Positions 9,254-18,985 of a DNA stretch of 64,000 bases are shown piece by piece (position 1 is the stretch's first letter; each line of letters starts with the position of its first letter). Under the pieces are notes generated by a model that was given only the letters and a program-made list of their open reading frames with translations, searched no databases and had not been told where the DNA came from. The translations under genes and the position numbers were made by a program. Source of the stretch: Ascochyta rabiei (lineage: Eukaryota; Ascomycota; Dothideomycetes; Pleosporales; Didymellaceae); NCBI RefSeq assembly GCF_004011695.2, contig NC_082414.1, forward strand, positions 868,001 through 932,000, given 5' to 3'.

Positions 9254-11689
9254 ATGGCCAGTAAAGAGAGCGGCCAGTGCCCGCACTTCAACATTCACAG
9301 TGGAGTGTGTGGATGTCCTGAGTTCTGGGTACCAGCGCAACGCCTGCAGATCGATCGAGACCCATCAACACTTCGAGACATGACCAACACCCATTCTGAC
9401 CGAAACACAGCTGATTCCCGGTTCGGCCCAAGTGTCAACCACATTCCTGTCCCCAGCCGTACAAAGACCCAGCCAGTAACTACAGCTCCACCTGGTCCGC
9501 CCAAAGAGACGTGCTTCTTTTGGTATCACGGCTCATGTCGACGGGGTGACGATTGCGATCGTCCACATGAAGCTCATCCTACTTGGCCTATACCACCTCC
9601 GCCTGGCTTCCGTCACTTTCAGCCCTGCATGCTCCCATTGTGCCCTTTACGTGCAGACCTAGCAGCTATTAAGAAGCCTCAAGAGTATCAACGACGCTGC
9701 CGCGCAATCGGCGGTCAGATGGACGGCGCAGCATTCAGCCGTGCGACGACATCAAGTAGGAGCTCAAGCTACGGCGACAACAGTAGCAACACCAATGCGG
9801 ACACGATTGAGATCGATGAGCACACAGCCGTGATCTCGTGTGATCACGATGTAAACCTTTTCGCACGGTTTGATCTTGCCTCATGGACTTCTGCTCGTGA
9901 TGTCTGTGGAGAAGAAATGGGCCAGAAAGGCGAGGGGGCATTGCATCAAGAAGCAGGAAGCCACGAATTCGATAAATCTGGCTACATCGACTTGTTACAG
10001 CCGTCTTGCCTGCCGTCTAATTCATACATGCAAGAAGAAGTTTCATTATCGATCAGCCATCCTGGTACTCTGGGTAAACACCGCCAGGCGCCTTCAACGC
10101 ATTCATCTGATATTAAGAACAAACGCGTCAAGCTTGCAGAAGGCACCGCACCCGATTTCGGCAACGCTATCTCCATCCTCGAGCGTCCACGCGTCAAGTC
10201 GCATTGGGACATCAAGCCGCCCAGCTTTGAAATTGGCCGCATTCATCATCTCGAGGCAGAAGCAGTGCACCTCGCTCCTGTGCACATCTCCTCGCCACAG
10301 CTACTTCCAATACTTACAGCCAACAAGGGATTTGCATCGTCTGAACCGCAGCCTTTTCATCCTCCAAAAGGACCTCGTAGCACGAATGTACCCCCTCTGA
10401 TTTGCTTCTTCTTTTACCACAAGGGCTACTGTAATCCAAAGCGCGGTCGAAGGTGTGGCTACCTCCATGCCGTTGATACATCTCAACAGACTGTCAGTCT
10501 ACCAAACGGCATCGACAACCACGATCCAATGTGCCCACTCCAGCTATGTCCGGTTAGGCTACAAACTTTTCGAGGAAAGAGGCAAGAGCCGGCCTTGGTT
10601 GCAGGAAGCAGGCAACTCAAGATCAAGTTTGAATCAACGATACCTTCTGCCGTAAGCAGTTCATCCTTTTACGAAAAAGGGAGTTTTCCACCGCGCCACT
10701 ACATGACAGCCATGCAAAGTACACATTCAAATGGTATCCTAGGGAATTCAGAACCTCAGCCCTCAGGTATCGTCAGACGCCGAATGGAGCAGAAACAGCT
10801 CAAGGAGTGTGTTGCTCCGACTGAATTTGCTTTCACCGTTGATGACGAGAACCGGACACAAGGAAAGAAAAGAGCCAGGAGACGGAGAAAGGGAGGCAAA
10901 GGTCAGGCACGCGCGAATGCTGCCGAGCGTTTACGCCTGCAAATAGAAGAAGAAAACTCGATCTCGCAAGGCCGCAACGCTCACTCAAATACTTTCGGGG
11001 TGCAACGCTCTCTGCCTTCCTTCTGTGTCAAGGAGGGGCTATCCACTCCTACAGTAACACTGCCGATTGGCGATTCAGAAAAGATGCGAAGAGAGCCACG
11101 ATACTGCATCAAGAAACCACCACATAATAAACGTGCTCAACAGTCGGGTTTCGACATTGCGAGTGCGAGCCAGGACATGCGAGGATCTTCGGTGGAGGCA
11201 ACGCAAGAGTGGACAGTCCAAGACTCTGCATCATCGCCGAGAGTATCGTTAACGTCATGTCTGCAGGACGCCGCCGGCGCAGTAGCTCAGAACGACACCA
11301 ACAAGGCTTCAGAGACGTCACAGACTGTGAATCAAGATCCTCGTAGATGGTGGCCACTCAGCAAAGATGCGCCAAACGGGCCCCCGAAGACGATTGTGGC
11401 GCACGAGTATTCGCAAGCATCTCTGGGTTTGTCGCGAGAGAGAAGACGGGCAGCCATCCACGAAGAGCAGCATGCAAGGCGCGAGGCATTCTGCCACATA
11501 CAGGAAGCAGAACATAAGGAGGGAAAGGCCGCACGCGAGGAAACGGCATACCCAGGAGTCAGTGTAGTGTCACCAAATAAGACAGCCGTAGGTACCGACA
11601 GTGCAACTGAGTACAAGCTGCCTGAAGGCGACCAGCGTCTCGACTGGGATACTGATCTTGTGAGGCGACTTTTTGGCGAGATCGAGTAA
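9254..11689 (+). CDS. CCCH zinc-finger protein, large and mostly disordered
   Basis: Intronless 811-residue protein. Two CCCH zinc fingers stand out. The first, near residues 85-105, is C-x7-C-x5-C-x3-H (CFFWYHGSCRRGDDCDRPH). The second, near 385-410, is C-x8-C-x7-C-x3-H (CFFFYHKGYC..GRRCGYLH). Each is followed by a similar tail, PCMLPLCPLR or PMCPLQLCPVR, so the two halves look like a duplicated module. A basic cluster KKRARRRRKGGKG lies near residue 537, probably a nuclear or RNA-binding signal. The rest is polar and low in order. CCCH fingers of this type usually bind RNA, so a role in RNA metabolism is likely but not specific. The ATG at 9254 follows a CAAA context. Coiled-coil character appears near the C-terminus (EEQHARREAFCHIQEAEHKEGK). 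Confidence 0.75.
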   Translation: MASKESGQCPHFNIHSGVCGCPEFWVPAQRLQIDRDPSTLRDMTNTHSDRNTADSRFGPSVNHIPVPSRTKTQPVTTAPPGPPKETCFFWYHGSCRRGDDCDRPHEAHPTWPIPPPPGFRHFQPCMLPLCPLRADLAAIKKPQEYQRRCRAIGGQMDGAAFSRATTSSRSSSYGDNSSNTNADTIEIDEHTAVISCDHDVNLFARFDLASWTSARDVCGEEMGQKGEGALHQEAGSHEFDKSGYIDLLQPSCLPSNSYMQEEVSLSISHPGTLGKHRQAPSTHSSDIKNKRVKLAEGTAPDFGNAISILERPRVKSHWDIKPPSFEIGRIHHLEAEAVHLAPVHISSPQLLPILTANKGFASSEPQPFHPPKGPRSTNVPPLICFFFYHKGYCNPKRGRRCGYLHAVDTSQQTVSLPNGIDNHDPMCPLQLCPVRLQTFRGKRQEPALVAGSRQLKIKFESTIPSAVSSSSFYEKGSFPPRHYMTAMQSTHSNGILGNSEPQPSGIVRRRMEQKQLKECVAPTEFAFTVDDENRTQGKKRARRRRKGGKGQARANAAERLRLQIEEENSISQGRNAHSNTFGVQRSLPSFCVKEGLSTPTVTLPIGDSEKMRREPRYCIKKPPHNKRAQQSGFDIASASQDMRGSSVEATQEWTVQDSASSPRVSLTSCLQDAAGAVAQNDTNKASETSQTVNQDPRRWWPLSKDAPNGPPKTIVAHEYSQASLGLSRERRRAAIHEEQHARREAFCHIQEAEHKEGKAAREETAYPGVSVVSPNKTAVGTDSATEYKLPEGDQRLDWDTDLVRRLFGEIE

Positions 11690-11843
11690 CGATTCTTCAC
11701 CCACTACAGATAAGGATTCCGAGTACTGACGTGGTCTAGTCAGATCCTTCATGCAGATCAAGGTTTGGGTTCCAGGATTTTATTATGCTTATGCGGTCTA
11801 GTAGCAGTATCATCCCAGTGGTGATTATCGGAATTATGCGACA

Positions 11844-11901
11844 ATAGTAGTAGTAGTGGTAGTAGTAGTAGTGGTAGTAGTAGTAGTAGTAGTAGTAGTA
11901 G
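11844..11901. repeat. TAG/GTA trinucleotide microsatellite
   Basis: Near-perfect (TAG)n tract of about 58 bp, interrupted by a few TGG units. It lies just beyond the 3' end of the SDR gene and produces artefactual poly-Val and poly-Leu/Tyr open frames. Confidence 0.85.
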
Positions 11902-11917
11902 CAATGCAATGGGTCTG

Positions 11918-13149
11918 TCACCACACATACGGCTGTACAGTGTCAGTAGGTAATCACGCACACGAGAATGCAACCTACTTTGTTCTCCCATGTCCAGAAG
12001 GTCCCACTATGCTGGATCCCCTTGCTCTTAATGACCTGGATCATCTTCCCCACGCTTTCCTCCGGGGAGATAATCCCCTGTACCTCCCACGGCAACTGCA
12101 CATTTGCCATATCCGTCGCCACTTCTCCTGGGTGCATACAGAGTAGGATGGTGTCATCGTCCTTTCTCCTCAGCTCGGCAGCCATGTGACGCACCGCCAT
12201 GTTCAGAGCAGCTTTCGAGGCGGCGTAGGCCGCGAAGCCGTCTTCCATCTCGCGGAAATGTGCCATGGAACCGGAGTCGGATGACATGAAGACTATAGTG
12301 CCGATGGGAATGTTGGTTTGAAGAAGCTTCTGGGCGGTTATGATGGGGCCGATTGTGTTGGTGTGCAGGTGAAATGCAAATTCATCGAAGGAGCTGTTCG
12401 TATGGTCAGCATCCAAACAAGCTTGTCGTTCTCATCAAGTATAGTGGTTGGAGGGAAGATGGCTGAGTGCCAACGGCGATACCATAGATCCTGATAGTCA
12501 TGGTGAGCGCCGTTGCCGATACACCTGGCAACCGTTTCTCGACAGTGACACTCAGCTGGGATTGTGAACACGAAAAATCACTACCGGGACGCATAGTGTG
12601 TGGCTCAACACTCAGCTGAAGCCCGGGGGTGCATGCTTTAAACCATATGTGGTATGGTGAAAGGAAGACGTACAGCTCAGTAGCTCTCTGCAGGGGTGGG
12701 TTAGTGCGGCTCAGTCAGACCCATATGCTCGGATACCTTACATTCGGATACCTCAGCACTCCGGCATTTAAGACTACATAGTCGATCTTCAGGTTTGGTA
12801 TGGTGGTGAGCGTTGAAACGAATCTCTAGCCCGAGTCAGCCTACAACACCACAACAGAACGCCCTATCTTCCAAATACAGAAAGGGCTAATATGGCCGGA
12901 ACATACAACGATGCTCTCCTCAGACAAGATGTCACAGATCTCCATTCGACAGCGGCCATGATCCCCGCCAGCCTGACCCCACAAGGCTGAAGCATGTGCA
13001 GCAAACGGTTCCCGCACAGTCGCAATGATGCGCTCATTTTTGTTCAATAGCTGCCGCACAAACTCCAGCCCGATGCCTCTGCTAGCACCAAGGATCAGCC
13101 ATGTAGTGTAGTCCTCATCGGCATATAATATGCTGGGGATCTGATCCAT
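11918..13149 (-). CDS. Short-chain dehydrogenase/reductase (C-factor-like SDR), five exons
   Basis: NAD(P)-dependent oxidoreductase with the classical SDR Rossmann fold; substrate unknown. Proposed exons, 5' to 3' on the minus strand: 12907..13149, 12742..12825, 12674..12687 (a 14-nt microexon), 11979..12393 and 11918..11932. They give a 256-residue protein. Motifs: GASRGIG cofactor loop (residues 21-27), NAG near 101-103, SS near 151-152, and catalytic YAASK (Tyr170, Lys174). The microexon adds RATE(L), joining LRYPN to SFDEFAFHLHTN. The last 15-nt exon gives the usual ending WTWENKPYVW instead of an unrelated tail. The introns are 81, 54, 280 and 46 nt; the third is unusually long for this genome. 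Frame is kept at every join. Exons 1, 2 and 4 are firm; the two tiny exons are inferred. Confidence 0.75.
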
Positions 13150-14063
13150 TCGTGCTGCGCAGCGGGGTACAGGATGATAATCAGGTCAGATAGGGTACAT
13201 TGACGTATGGGCGGACACCCCGGACGAAGCCGTGAGGAAAGATTGACGAGAACCGCGAGTAAGTAAAAGCTCTGAATCGACGACCCTGAGGATCTGTGGC
13301 GGCGACAGGGAAGGCGCAGGGTATTTGGGTAGTGGACGAGGTCATGCACAAGCTCGCGCAAACAAGTTCCAGCGCTTGATCGTACACGGATAGGCAGACT
13401 ATGGGTGCATGGCAGGGGTCCTTTGCTGACCATGTACAGACGGCACTATTTGCTTGCAGCTGCTACAGCATGCAGAACTACATGTCGATTGGCATAAATA
13501 CAGCAGTCAAATATCTAGCCAGAGACATAGGCGCACGGATTACTGCCACAGGTCACTGTTGTTCTTCGGCAGAAAAGGCCGTAACCGCGGTACACTGTCC
13601 GAGGTCGCCCGAGCAGGCCCGGCAACTACTCGTGCACCTTTTCCGATCGATTTGGAACTTCATGACGGCGAGAATGGTTCACACGATGGGTTTTGGTAGT
13701 TGGCAGTTGGCGCAGGTCCGCAAGAGGCCACTGGAAGAGATGCTCAGGACAGTACCGGCTGTGGTGATGGTAGTAGACGCTTCCAAGGGCTGAGACGAGA
13801 TTCCTGATGAATGCACGTGACTCTCTCTGACTTTTGAACGGGATGTGATTGGATGTGGCGGTGGCAGCTGCGACCGTGCGTACGGGTGATGAGGAAAGCG
13901 CGCTTTACTAGCGCGCTTTGAACTTGATTGTCAAAAGCGCCTTCAAATTTGCCAGGCGTCCCTTTTCTCCTACTATCGCCATCAAGCTCATCCACAGCTC
14001 CAGATTCCATTACCACACCTCCATCACTATCACCAATCCCTACCACCACCAACTTCATTCACA
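13150..14063. other. Divergent promoter region (SDR / cytochrome c)
   Basis: About 910 bp between the divergent SDR and cytochrome c genes. An open frame at 13401..13793 has no recognisable protein character. The region contains the GCGCGC inverted repeat listed separately. From about 13960 the sequence becomes C/T- and CCA-rich, typical of a leader for a highly expressed gene. Confidence 0.5.
13895..13919. promoter_or_regulatory. GC-core inverted repeat upstream of cytochrome c
   Basis: AAAGCGCGC, seven spacer bases, then GCGCGCTTT: a perfect 9-bp inverted repeat whose left half overlaps the self-palindrome AAAGCGCGCTTT. It lies about 145 bp before the cytochrome c ATG, where transcription-factor sites are expected. 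No specific factor is recognised. Confidence 0.4.
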
Positions 14064-14668
14064 ATGGGTTACGAGAAGGGTACGTTACCACGTTCGCTAG
14101 CAAGCCTCGGACGTCATCGCAACGTTTTCCTCACGCCACGGCCTCGACGCTCATTGAGTTTGCGCAACACGAGCACTGTCCGCAGCAAGCCGCCAGTTGA
14201 CACTGGCAGCTGCTTGGACGAGCTTCGAGCTTCTCATGAAGTGCGATCTACAAGGCGCGAGCTTTGCGATCAAGGGAGGACCAGCGGCGAGGGCCTCGGA
14301 TGACGATGATGACGATGGCTTCATGTCGACAAGACCACCGCTAACAGACGACTACAGGCGATGCTAAGAAGGGTGCCAACCTCTTCAAGACGCGCTGCGC
14401 GCAGTGCCACACCCTGAAGGAGGGTGAGGGCAACAAGATCGGCCCCATGCTTCACGGTCTCTTCGGCCGCAAGACCGGCCAGGTCGAGGGCTACTCGTAC
14501 ACCGACGCCAACAAGCAGAAGGGCATCACATGGGACGAGAACACTCTCTTCGAGTACCTCGAGAACCCCAAGAAGTACATCCCTGGTACCAAGATGGCCT
14601 TCGGTGGTCTCAAGAAGCCCAAGGACCGCAACGACCTCATCACCTTCCTCCAGGAGGAGACCAAATAA
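14064..14668 (+). CDS. cyc1: Cytochrome c
   Basis: Mitochondrial electron carrier between complexes III and IV. Two exons, 14064..14079 and 14358..14668, give 108 residues. The first exon encodes only MGYEKG. The second opens [19 protein letters not shown] with the CxxCH heme-attachment site and continues with [28 protein letters not shown] and the axial-Met loop [16 protein letters not shown]. All invariant residues are present. The intron of 278 nt (14080..14357) is much longer than others nearby. The upstream region is shared with the divergent SDR. Confidence 0.95.
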
Positions 14669-15349
14669 GCGCTTCTTCCCCGGCGCTTTCCTCATCTCTC
14701 GACCCGTCATGACACTTCTATAATCTCTTTTGAACCACCGACCTTCTTCCGATTGTACCAACACCCACGATAGACGTACGATTGCGGCGACGACGCGTGC
14801 TTTTGGTGCGCTGCTTCCCTGTGTAGATTATGTTTGGTATATCATCTGGCGTCTTTCGATTTCCAGTGCTGCATATTCGGTTTGGAATCAGCGGCACACC
14901 GAAATAAAGATCTTCTCCTCTTCCATTCCCATTCTCGTGTCGTGCGCCTTTGTGTTGTATTCTTGATCGTACTGCTATTGCCACCCAGCCTTGGGTTTGG
15001 ACGTGGTACACATGTTGGCACCGTACCGCCCCTCCTGGCTACGCGTGATGGATGCATTTTGCTCGAGACAAGAGGCCAACGTCGCGGCTTGCGGCTCTGC
15101 GCTCAAGAGCCTCCCTCTGCGCGCAAGATTGTCCACCAATGACACGCTCGGTAAAAATTCTGACGTGCATGCGGAGGGCCCACTCCACCAACTCCAACGT
15201 TGCCCGGACGTGCGGCTCCTGGTGGATACCGAGCCATTGTCATCCTCCTAGCCGAGCGAGCCGTACAGCTTCCATTGTTGTTCGACGAAGAAAACACGTC
15301 ATTGAAATTGTGTGATACTTGCAGCGTGTCTTGATATTCTGACGGTTGG

Positions 15350-15389
15350 TTCGATTCGATTCGATTCGATTCGACTCGACTCGATTCGG
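15350..15389. repeat. TTCGA pentanucleotide repeat
   Basis: Seven to eight units of TTCGA/CTCGA in a row, about 40 bp. Simple microsatellite in the intergenic region. Confidence 0.85.
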
Positions 15390-15462
15390 TGCAAAGTACG
15401 CACCCGGACTATCCCTACCCAAGAAGAAAGCTCTTGCCACACTGCATGATTCACCATCTATC

Positions 15463-15488
15463 CACACACACACACACACACACACACA
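15463..15488. repeat. (CA)13 microsatellite
   Basis: Perfect dinucleotide CA tract of 26 bp, intergenic. Confidence 0.95.
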
Positions 15489-15803
15489 TGGTATGTAGTA
15501 CATTGAGATCAAGCAGGACTCACAACACGTTGGATGCTTCAACACGATCCTTGGGAGTGTCTTGGACTGCTTCTTCTAGCTGCGGAGTGTCGCTGAGCTT
15601 TGTGTTCTCGTGAGTTGGCTGCAGACTATAGTATGCTGCACACTTTACAGTATGGGTTGGCTGCAGACTCATAGTATTTAGTCGTCTCTGATGCAAAGAG
15701 GCCGTGGCTGTCTGCTCATTTGGTGCGCAGTAACGGCGTGTGTTGGGTGAGTTTCTGGAAGCGCCAACGGGCACTGGTGAGGCTGCCTGTGATGTCTTGC
15801 GGT

Positions 15804-15848
15804 GATGTTTGCATGTTTGCATGTTTGCATGTTTGCATGTTTGCATGC
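15804..15848. repeat. 8-bp GCATGTTT tandem repeat
   Basis: About five perfect copies of GCATGTTT, giving the artefactual repeated frame KHANMQTC on the minus strand. Units are directly abutting, with no spacers. Confidence 0.9.
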
Positions 15849-16065
15849 AGTAATGCGGACCTTGACAGTGGAGAGTCCACGGATCATAGCAGACGTGTAG
15901 TGACAGAGTCAGCCAATCACGGAGACCGGGACCAGGCGTGTGGTGAAGCTCAGGCGACCTCGGTAGTACGGAGGAGTGGAGCTTGGCTGTGGCTGAAGCT
16001 CTGCCATGCATGAGCGTGCAGCGCTGCGAGCACAACACCAGCAGCTGGCGCGAGCTGCACTGCGT

Positions 16066-16127
16066 GGAGATGGAGAGGAGATGGAGAGGAGATGGAGAGG
16101 AGATGGAGAGGAGATGGAGAGGAGATG
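16066..16127. repeat. 11-bp GGAGATGGAGA tandem repeat
   Basis: About five and a half copies of an 11-bp purine-rich unit, all purine except one T per unit, about 450 bp upstream of the PDH kinase start. Confidence 0.9.
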
Positions 16128-16578
16128 AAAGGCTGTGGTGGAGAAGCAAGCCGCGTCGACCCAGAACGTGTGCGACTCGTGGGTTTGCTCTGCTCGGTGG
16201 TCACACGTGAGGCTGATCTGTGGGGTGCAGTCCAGGTCCCGGAATCCATCCGACCATCCGAGTCAAGGCAAGTGTCGTGTCACTGGTGCCATCGCCATCG
16301 CCCTCGCCATATCCACGCACGCTCAATCGCCTCGTGCACCGTCACAGACTCGCATGCCCGCGCCCTTTGCTGTGCCAGGAAGCAGGAAGCAGGAAGCAGG
16401 GACCAGGAGCCGTCGTCTCGAATTGCACCGCGTGCGCCATTGCTGCATTGCTACCTCGGCCTGTCTTCTGAGGTCATAGCGGGGCGGAACAGTTGATCCA
16501 CGACCAACGTCGACCGCCGACAGCGCTTTGGCGACCAGACACCGAACGGGCCCCGCAAGGCCTTGAACACTCGCAGCC

Positions 16579-18110
16579 ATGTCGTGGAAACGCTCGGAGA
16601 AGCTGATGGAGACCATCAAGGTAGCAAATGCCCTCGCACCCCGCGCTTCCACGAGCTAACGCCAGAGCAGCACTACAGCAACTTTCCCGCGACCGGTGCG
16701 TGCCCCCGCGAGCCATTGTGTGCGTGTACCGTCTGATGTCAGTCCAGGTGTTTCCCTCCGCCAGATGGTGCAGTTTGGCGAGAAGCCGTCCACAGGCACC
16801 CTCTTCCGCGCCTCGCAGTTCCTTTCCGAGGAGCTGCCCATCCGACTGGCACATCGCGTGCAGGAGCTCAACGACCTCCCCGACGGCCTCAACGAGATGC
16901 CGTCCATATGCAGGGTCCGCGATTGGTATGCCCAGTCGTTCGAGGTATGCGCGCCGACCGCCGTCTGCTGTGCCCGTGACTCACGACGTGAACAGGAACT
17001 CGTCCAGCTGCCCCGGCCGAACCTGCCCAGCGACGTCAAAGACCGGCTCTTGAAGCCCGCCAAGCGCACATCGCCCCTGATCAAGGCAACGCAGAACCCC
17101 AGCATACAAAAGGGCCAGTACCGCTCGGCGCCCGAGAGCGGCCATGGCAACGGCCACGGCCACGGGAAAGACCACAAGGGCGCAACCTCGAGCCGGAGAT
17201 ACTTTGCTGCCGCAGACGACGGCCTGGACTGGCCGCCCGAGCTGAGCGCCTACAACACAAAGTTTGCAGACACCCTCGAGAAGATCAAGAGGCGGCACGA
17301 CAGCGTCGTGACCACCGTCGCCCAGGGCATCCTAGAGTGGAAGCGCAAGAGACAGAGGATGCAGATCGACCACAACATCCAGGCCTTCCTCGACCGCTTC
17401 TACATGTCTCGCATTGGCATCCGCATGCTCATCGGCCAGCACATCGCCCTCACCGACCAACGCTCCCGCTCCGATCCCAACTACGTCGGCATCATCTGCA
17501 CCAAGACCAACGTCCGCGAACTCGCCCAGGAAGCCATTGAGAACGCGCGTTTCGTCTGCGAAGACCACTACGGCCTGTTTGACGCGCCCAAAGTTCAGCT
17601 CGTCTGCAACAACGACATCAGCTTCATGTACGTGCCCGGCCACTTGTCGCACATGCTCTTCGAGACGTTGAAGAACTCTCTCCGTGCCGTTGTAGAGCGC
17701 CACGGCCAGGACAAGGACGACTTCCCCGTCACCAAAGTCATCGTCGCCGAGGGCAAAGAGGACATTACCATCAAAATCTCCGACGAGGGAGGCGGTATCC
17801 CGCGATCCGCGATCCCCTTGGTATGGACATACATGTACACAACGGTAGACCAGACACCGAGCCTCGACCCCGATTTCAACAAGAGCGACTTCAAGGCCCC
17901 GATGGCTGGCTTCGGCTACGGACTTCCTATATCGCGGCTGTATGCGCGGTACTTTGGCGGTGATTTGAAGTTGATAAGCATGGAAGGGTGAGTCTCTTTG
18001 CACTCTCCTCACACTCCCCGTCTCTCCTCGACTAACGCCCGAGCAGCTACGGCACAGACGTCTACCTCCACCTCAACCGGCTCTCTTCGTCGTCGGAACC
18101 GCTCCAATAG
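16579..18110 (+). CDS. Mitochondrial pyruvate dehydrogenase kinase (PDK/BCKDK family)
   Basis: Histidine-kinase-fold protein Ser kinase that phosphorylates and inactivates the E1-alpha subunit of the pyruvate (or branched-chain keto-acid) dehydrogenase complex in the mitochondrial matrix. Five exons, 16579..16620, 16671..16695, 16748..16944, 16996..17987 and 18047..18110, give 439 residues to the first stop. The start is MSWKRSEKLME. Family marks follow: HYSNFPATGVSLRQM, the helical domain with LDRFYMSRIGIRMLIGQH, the N-box ETLKNSLRA, the G1 box DEGGG and the G2 box GFGYGLP. A fungal insert of Gly/His/Lys residues lies between the two domains. The TAG at 18108-18110 sits in the context CAA-TAG-CAA-TTA and is followed by a long in-frame open stretch, described separately. 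Confidence 0.92.
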
Positions 18111-18380
18111 CAATTACCCGTCACGAGAGACGGCGGCTGGGTCTCGTCGGAGCTAATCCGCTCGGGCTCGGCATCCGCGTCTCCAGGACTGGCGCGAAGT
18201 GGCAAATTGGGAGCCAAGGGGAACAGCTTCCTCGCGCTCAAGGCTATGCGGCTCAAGCTGAGCGGGCAGGTCAGCAGGGAGGTGTCGGAGAGGCGGCAGG
18301 TGGGCGATGCTGAGGAGATGTTCTCGGCCAAAGGCGAGAAGCCGTGGTGGCGCAACGTGACCATGGAGGAGGGCGTGTAA
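18111..18380 (+). other. In-frame 89-codon extension after the PDH kinase TAG (possible readthrough)
   Basis: The kinase frame stays open for 89 codons after the TAG, up to TAA at 18378-18380. The next codons are CAA TTA, so the junction is CAA-TAG-CAA-TTA, identical to the leaky stop context known from tobamovirus-type readthrough. The extension looks like real protein: it begins QLPVTRDGGWVSSEL, has a Ser/Gly/Ala linker, a basic helix-like part (NSFLALKAMRLKLSGQV) and ends KPWWRNVTMEEGV. It has no peroxisomal or membrane signal. Readthrough would give about 529 residues. An alternative is a nonsense mutation of an ancestral sense codon in this strain. Confidence 0.6.
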
Positions 18381-18397
18381 GATGGATATTGTCATGA

Positions 18398-18599
18398 AAA
18401 TTGTGGTTGTTGTGGTTGTTGTGGTTGTTGTGGTTGTTGTGGTTGTGGTTGTGGTTGTTGTGGTTGTGGTTGTTATGGTTGTTGTGGTTGTTGTGGTTGT
18501 TGTGGTTGTTGTGGTTGTTGTGGTTGTTGTGGTTGTTGTGGTTGTTGTGGTTGTTGTGGTTGTTGTGGTTGTTATGGTTGTGGTTGTGGTTGTGGTTGT
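18398..18599. repeat. 9-bp GTTGTGGTT minisatellite in the PDH kinase 3' region
   Basis: About 200 bp of a G/T-only strand built from GTTGTGGTT-type units with minor variation (GTTATGGTT, GTGGTT). It starts 18 bp after the TAA that ends the kinase extension, so it probably lies in that mRNA's 3' untranslated region. It creates false open frames of poly-Val, poly-Leu/Trp and Asn/His in the various frames. Confidence 0.9.
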
Positions 18600-18887
18600 C
18601 GTCGTCGTCGTTGTGTATATAGAGCACCGTATGGGTTTTCTACCATGTATCGCAGCTCGGAGAAGCAGCGACGTACTGGAAAAGGGCGTTTAGCAGCGCA
18701 AGGAATGTTTGAACGGGCAATATAAAAAGCTTTGCAAATCATCATCATCATCATCACCATCTTCCGACTCGTGAGGCCGCACAAACTGAATTGAACTGAA
18801 TTGATGAAATCCATCGCGCCGGGGGTATAATGCGGCATAAAGAAACAACCTCAACCTCAATCACGACGACATGCTCTACCCACTCCA

Positions 18888-18951
18888 CTAGAAACCCCCC
18901 TCTCCAGGCCCCCCATGCGCACCCCCGGCACTACTACCCCTTTCCCGCCCC

Positions 18952-18985
<34 letters not shown>

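Larger units (their letters stand above)
14669..16578. other. 1.9-kb intergenic region rich in simple tandem repeats
   Basis: No convincing gene is found between cytochrome c and the PDH kinase. The stretch carries four separate tandem-repeat tracts (listed individually), a repeated GGTTGGCTGCAGACT block at about 15612 and 15655, and a short GCAGGAA triplication near 16380. Open frames here (for example 15520..16149 on the minus strand) are built from these repeats. Confidence 0.6.

Noticed and set aside
13401..13793. 130-codon plus-strand frame in the SDR/cytochrome c promoter
   Set aside because: No family resemblance, and it would sit in a divergent promoter without splice or promoter support.
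15804..15848. Possible CRISPR-like short repeat array
   Set aside because: The 8-bp units abut with no spacers, and the window is a fungal nuclear sequence.
15520..16249. Minus-strand frames of 99-209 codons with KHANMQTC and LHLLSISSPSP repeats
   Set aside because: Driven by the 8-bp and 11-bp tandem repeats; no recognisable domain outside them.
18271..18693. Long open frames of poly-Val, Asn/His and Leu/Trp in several frames
   Set aside because: They are translations of the 9-bp GTTGTGGTT minisatellite and have no other protein content.
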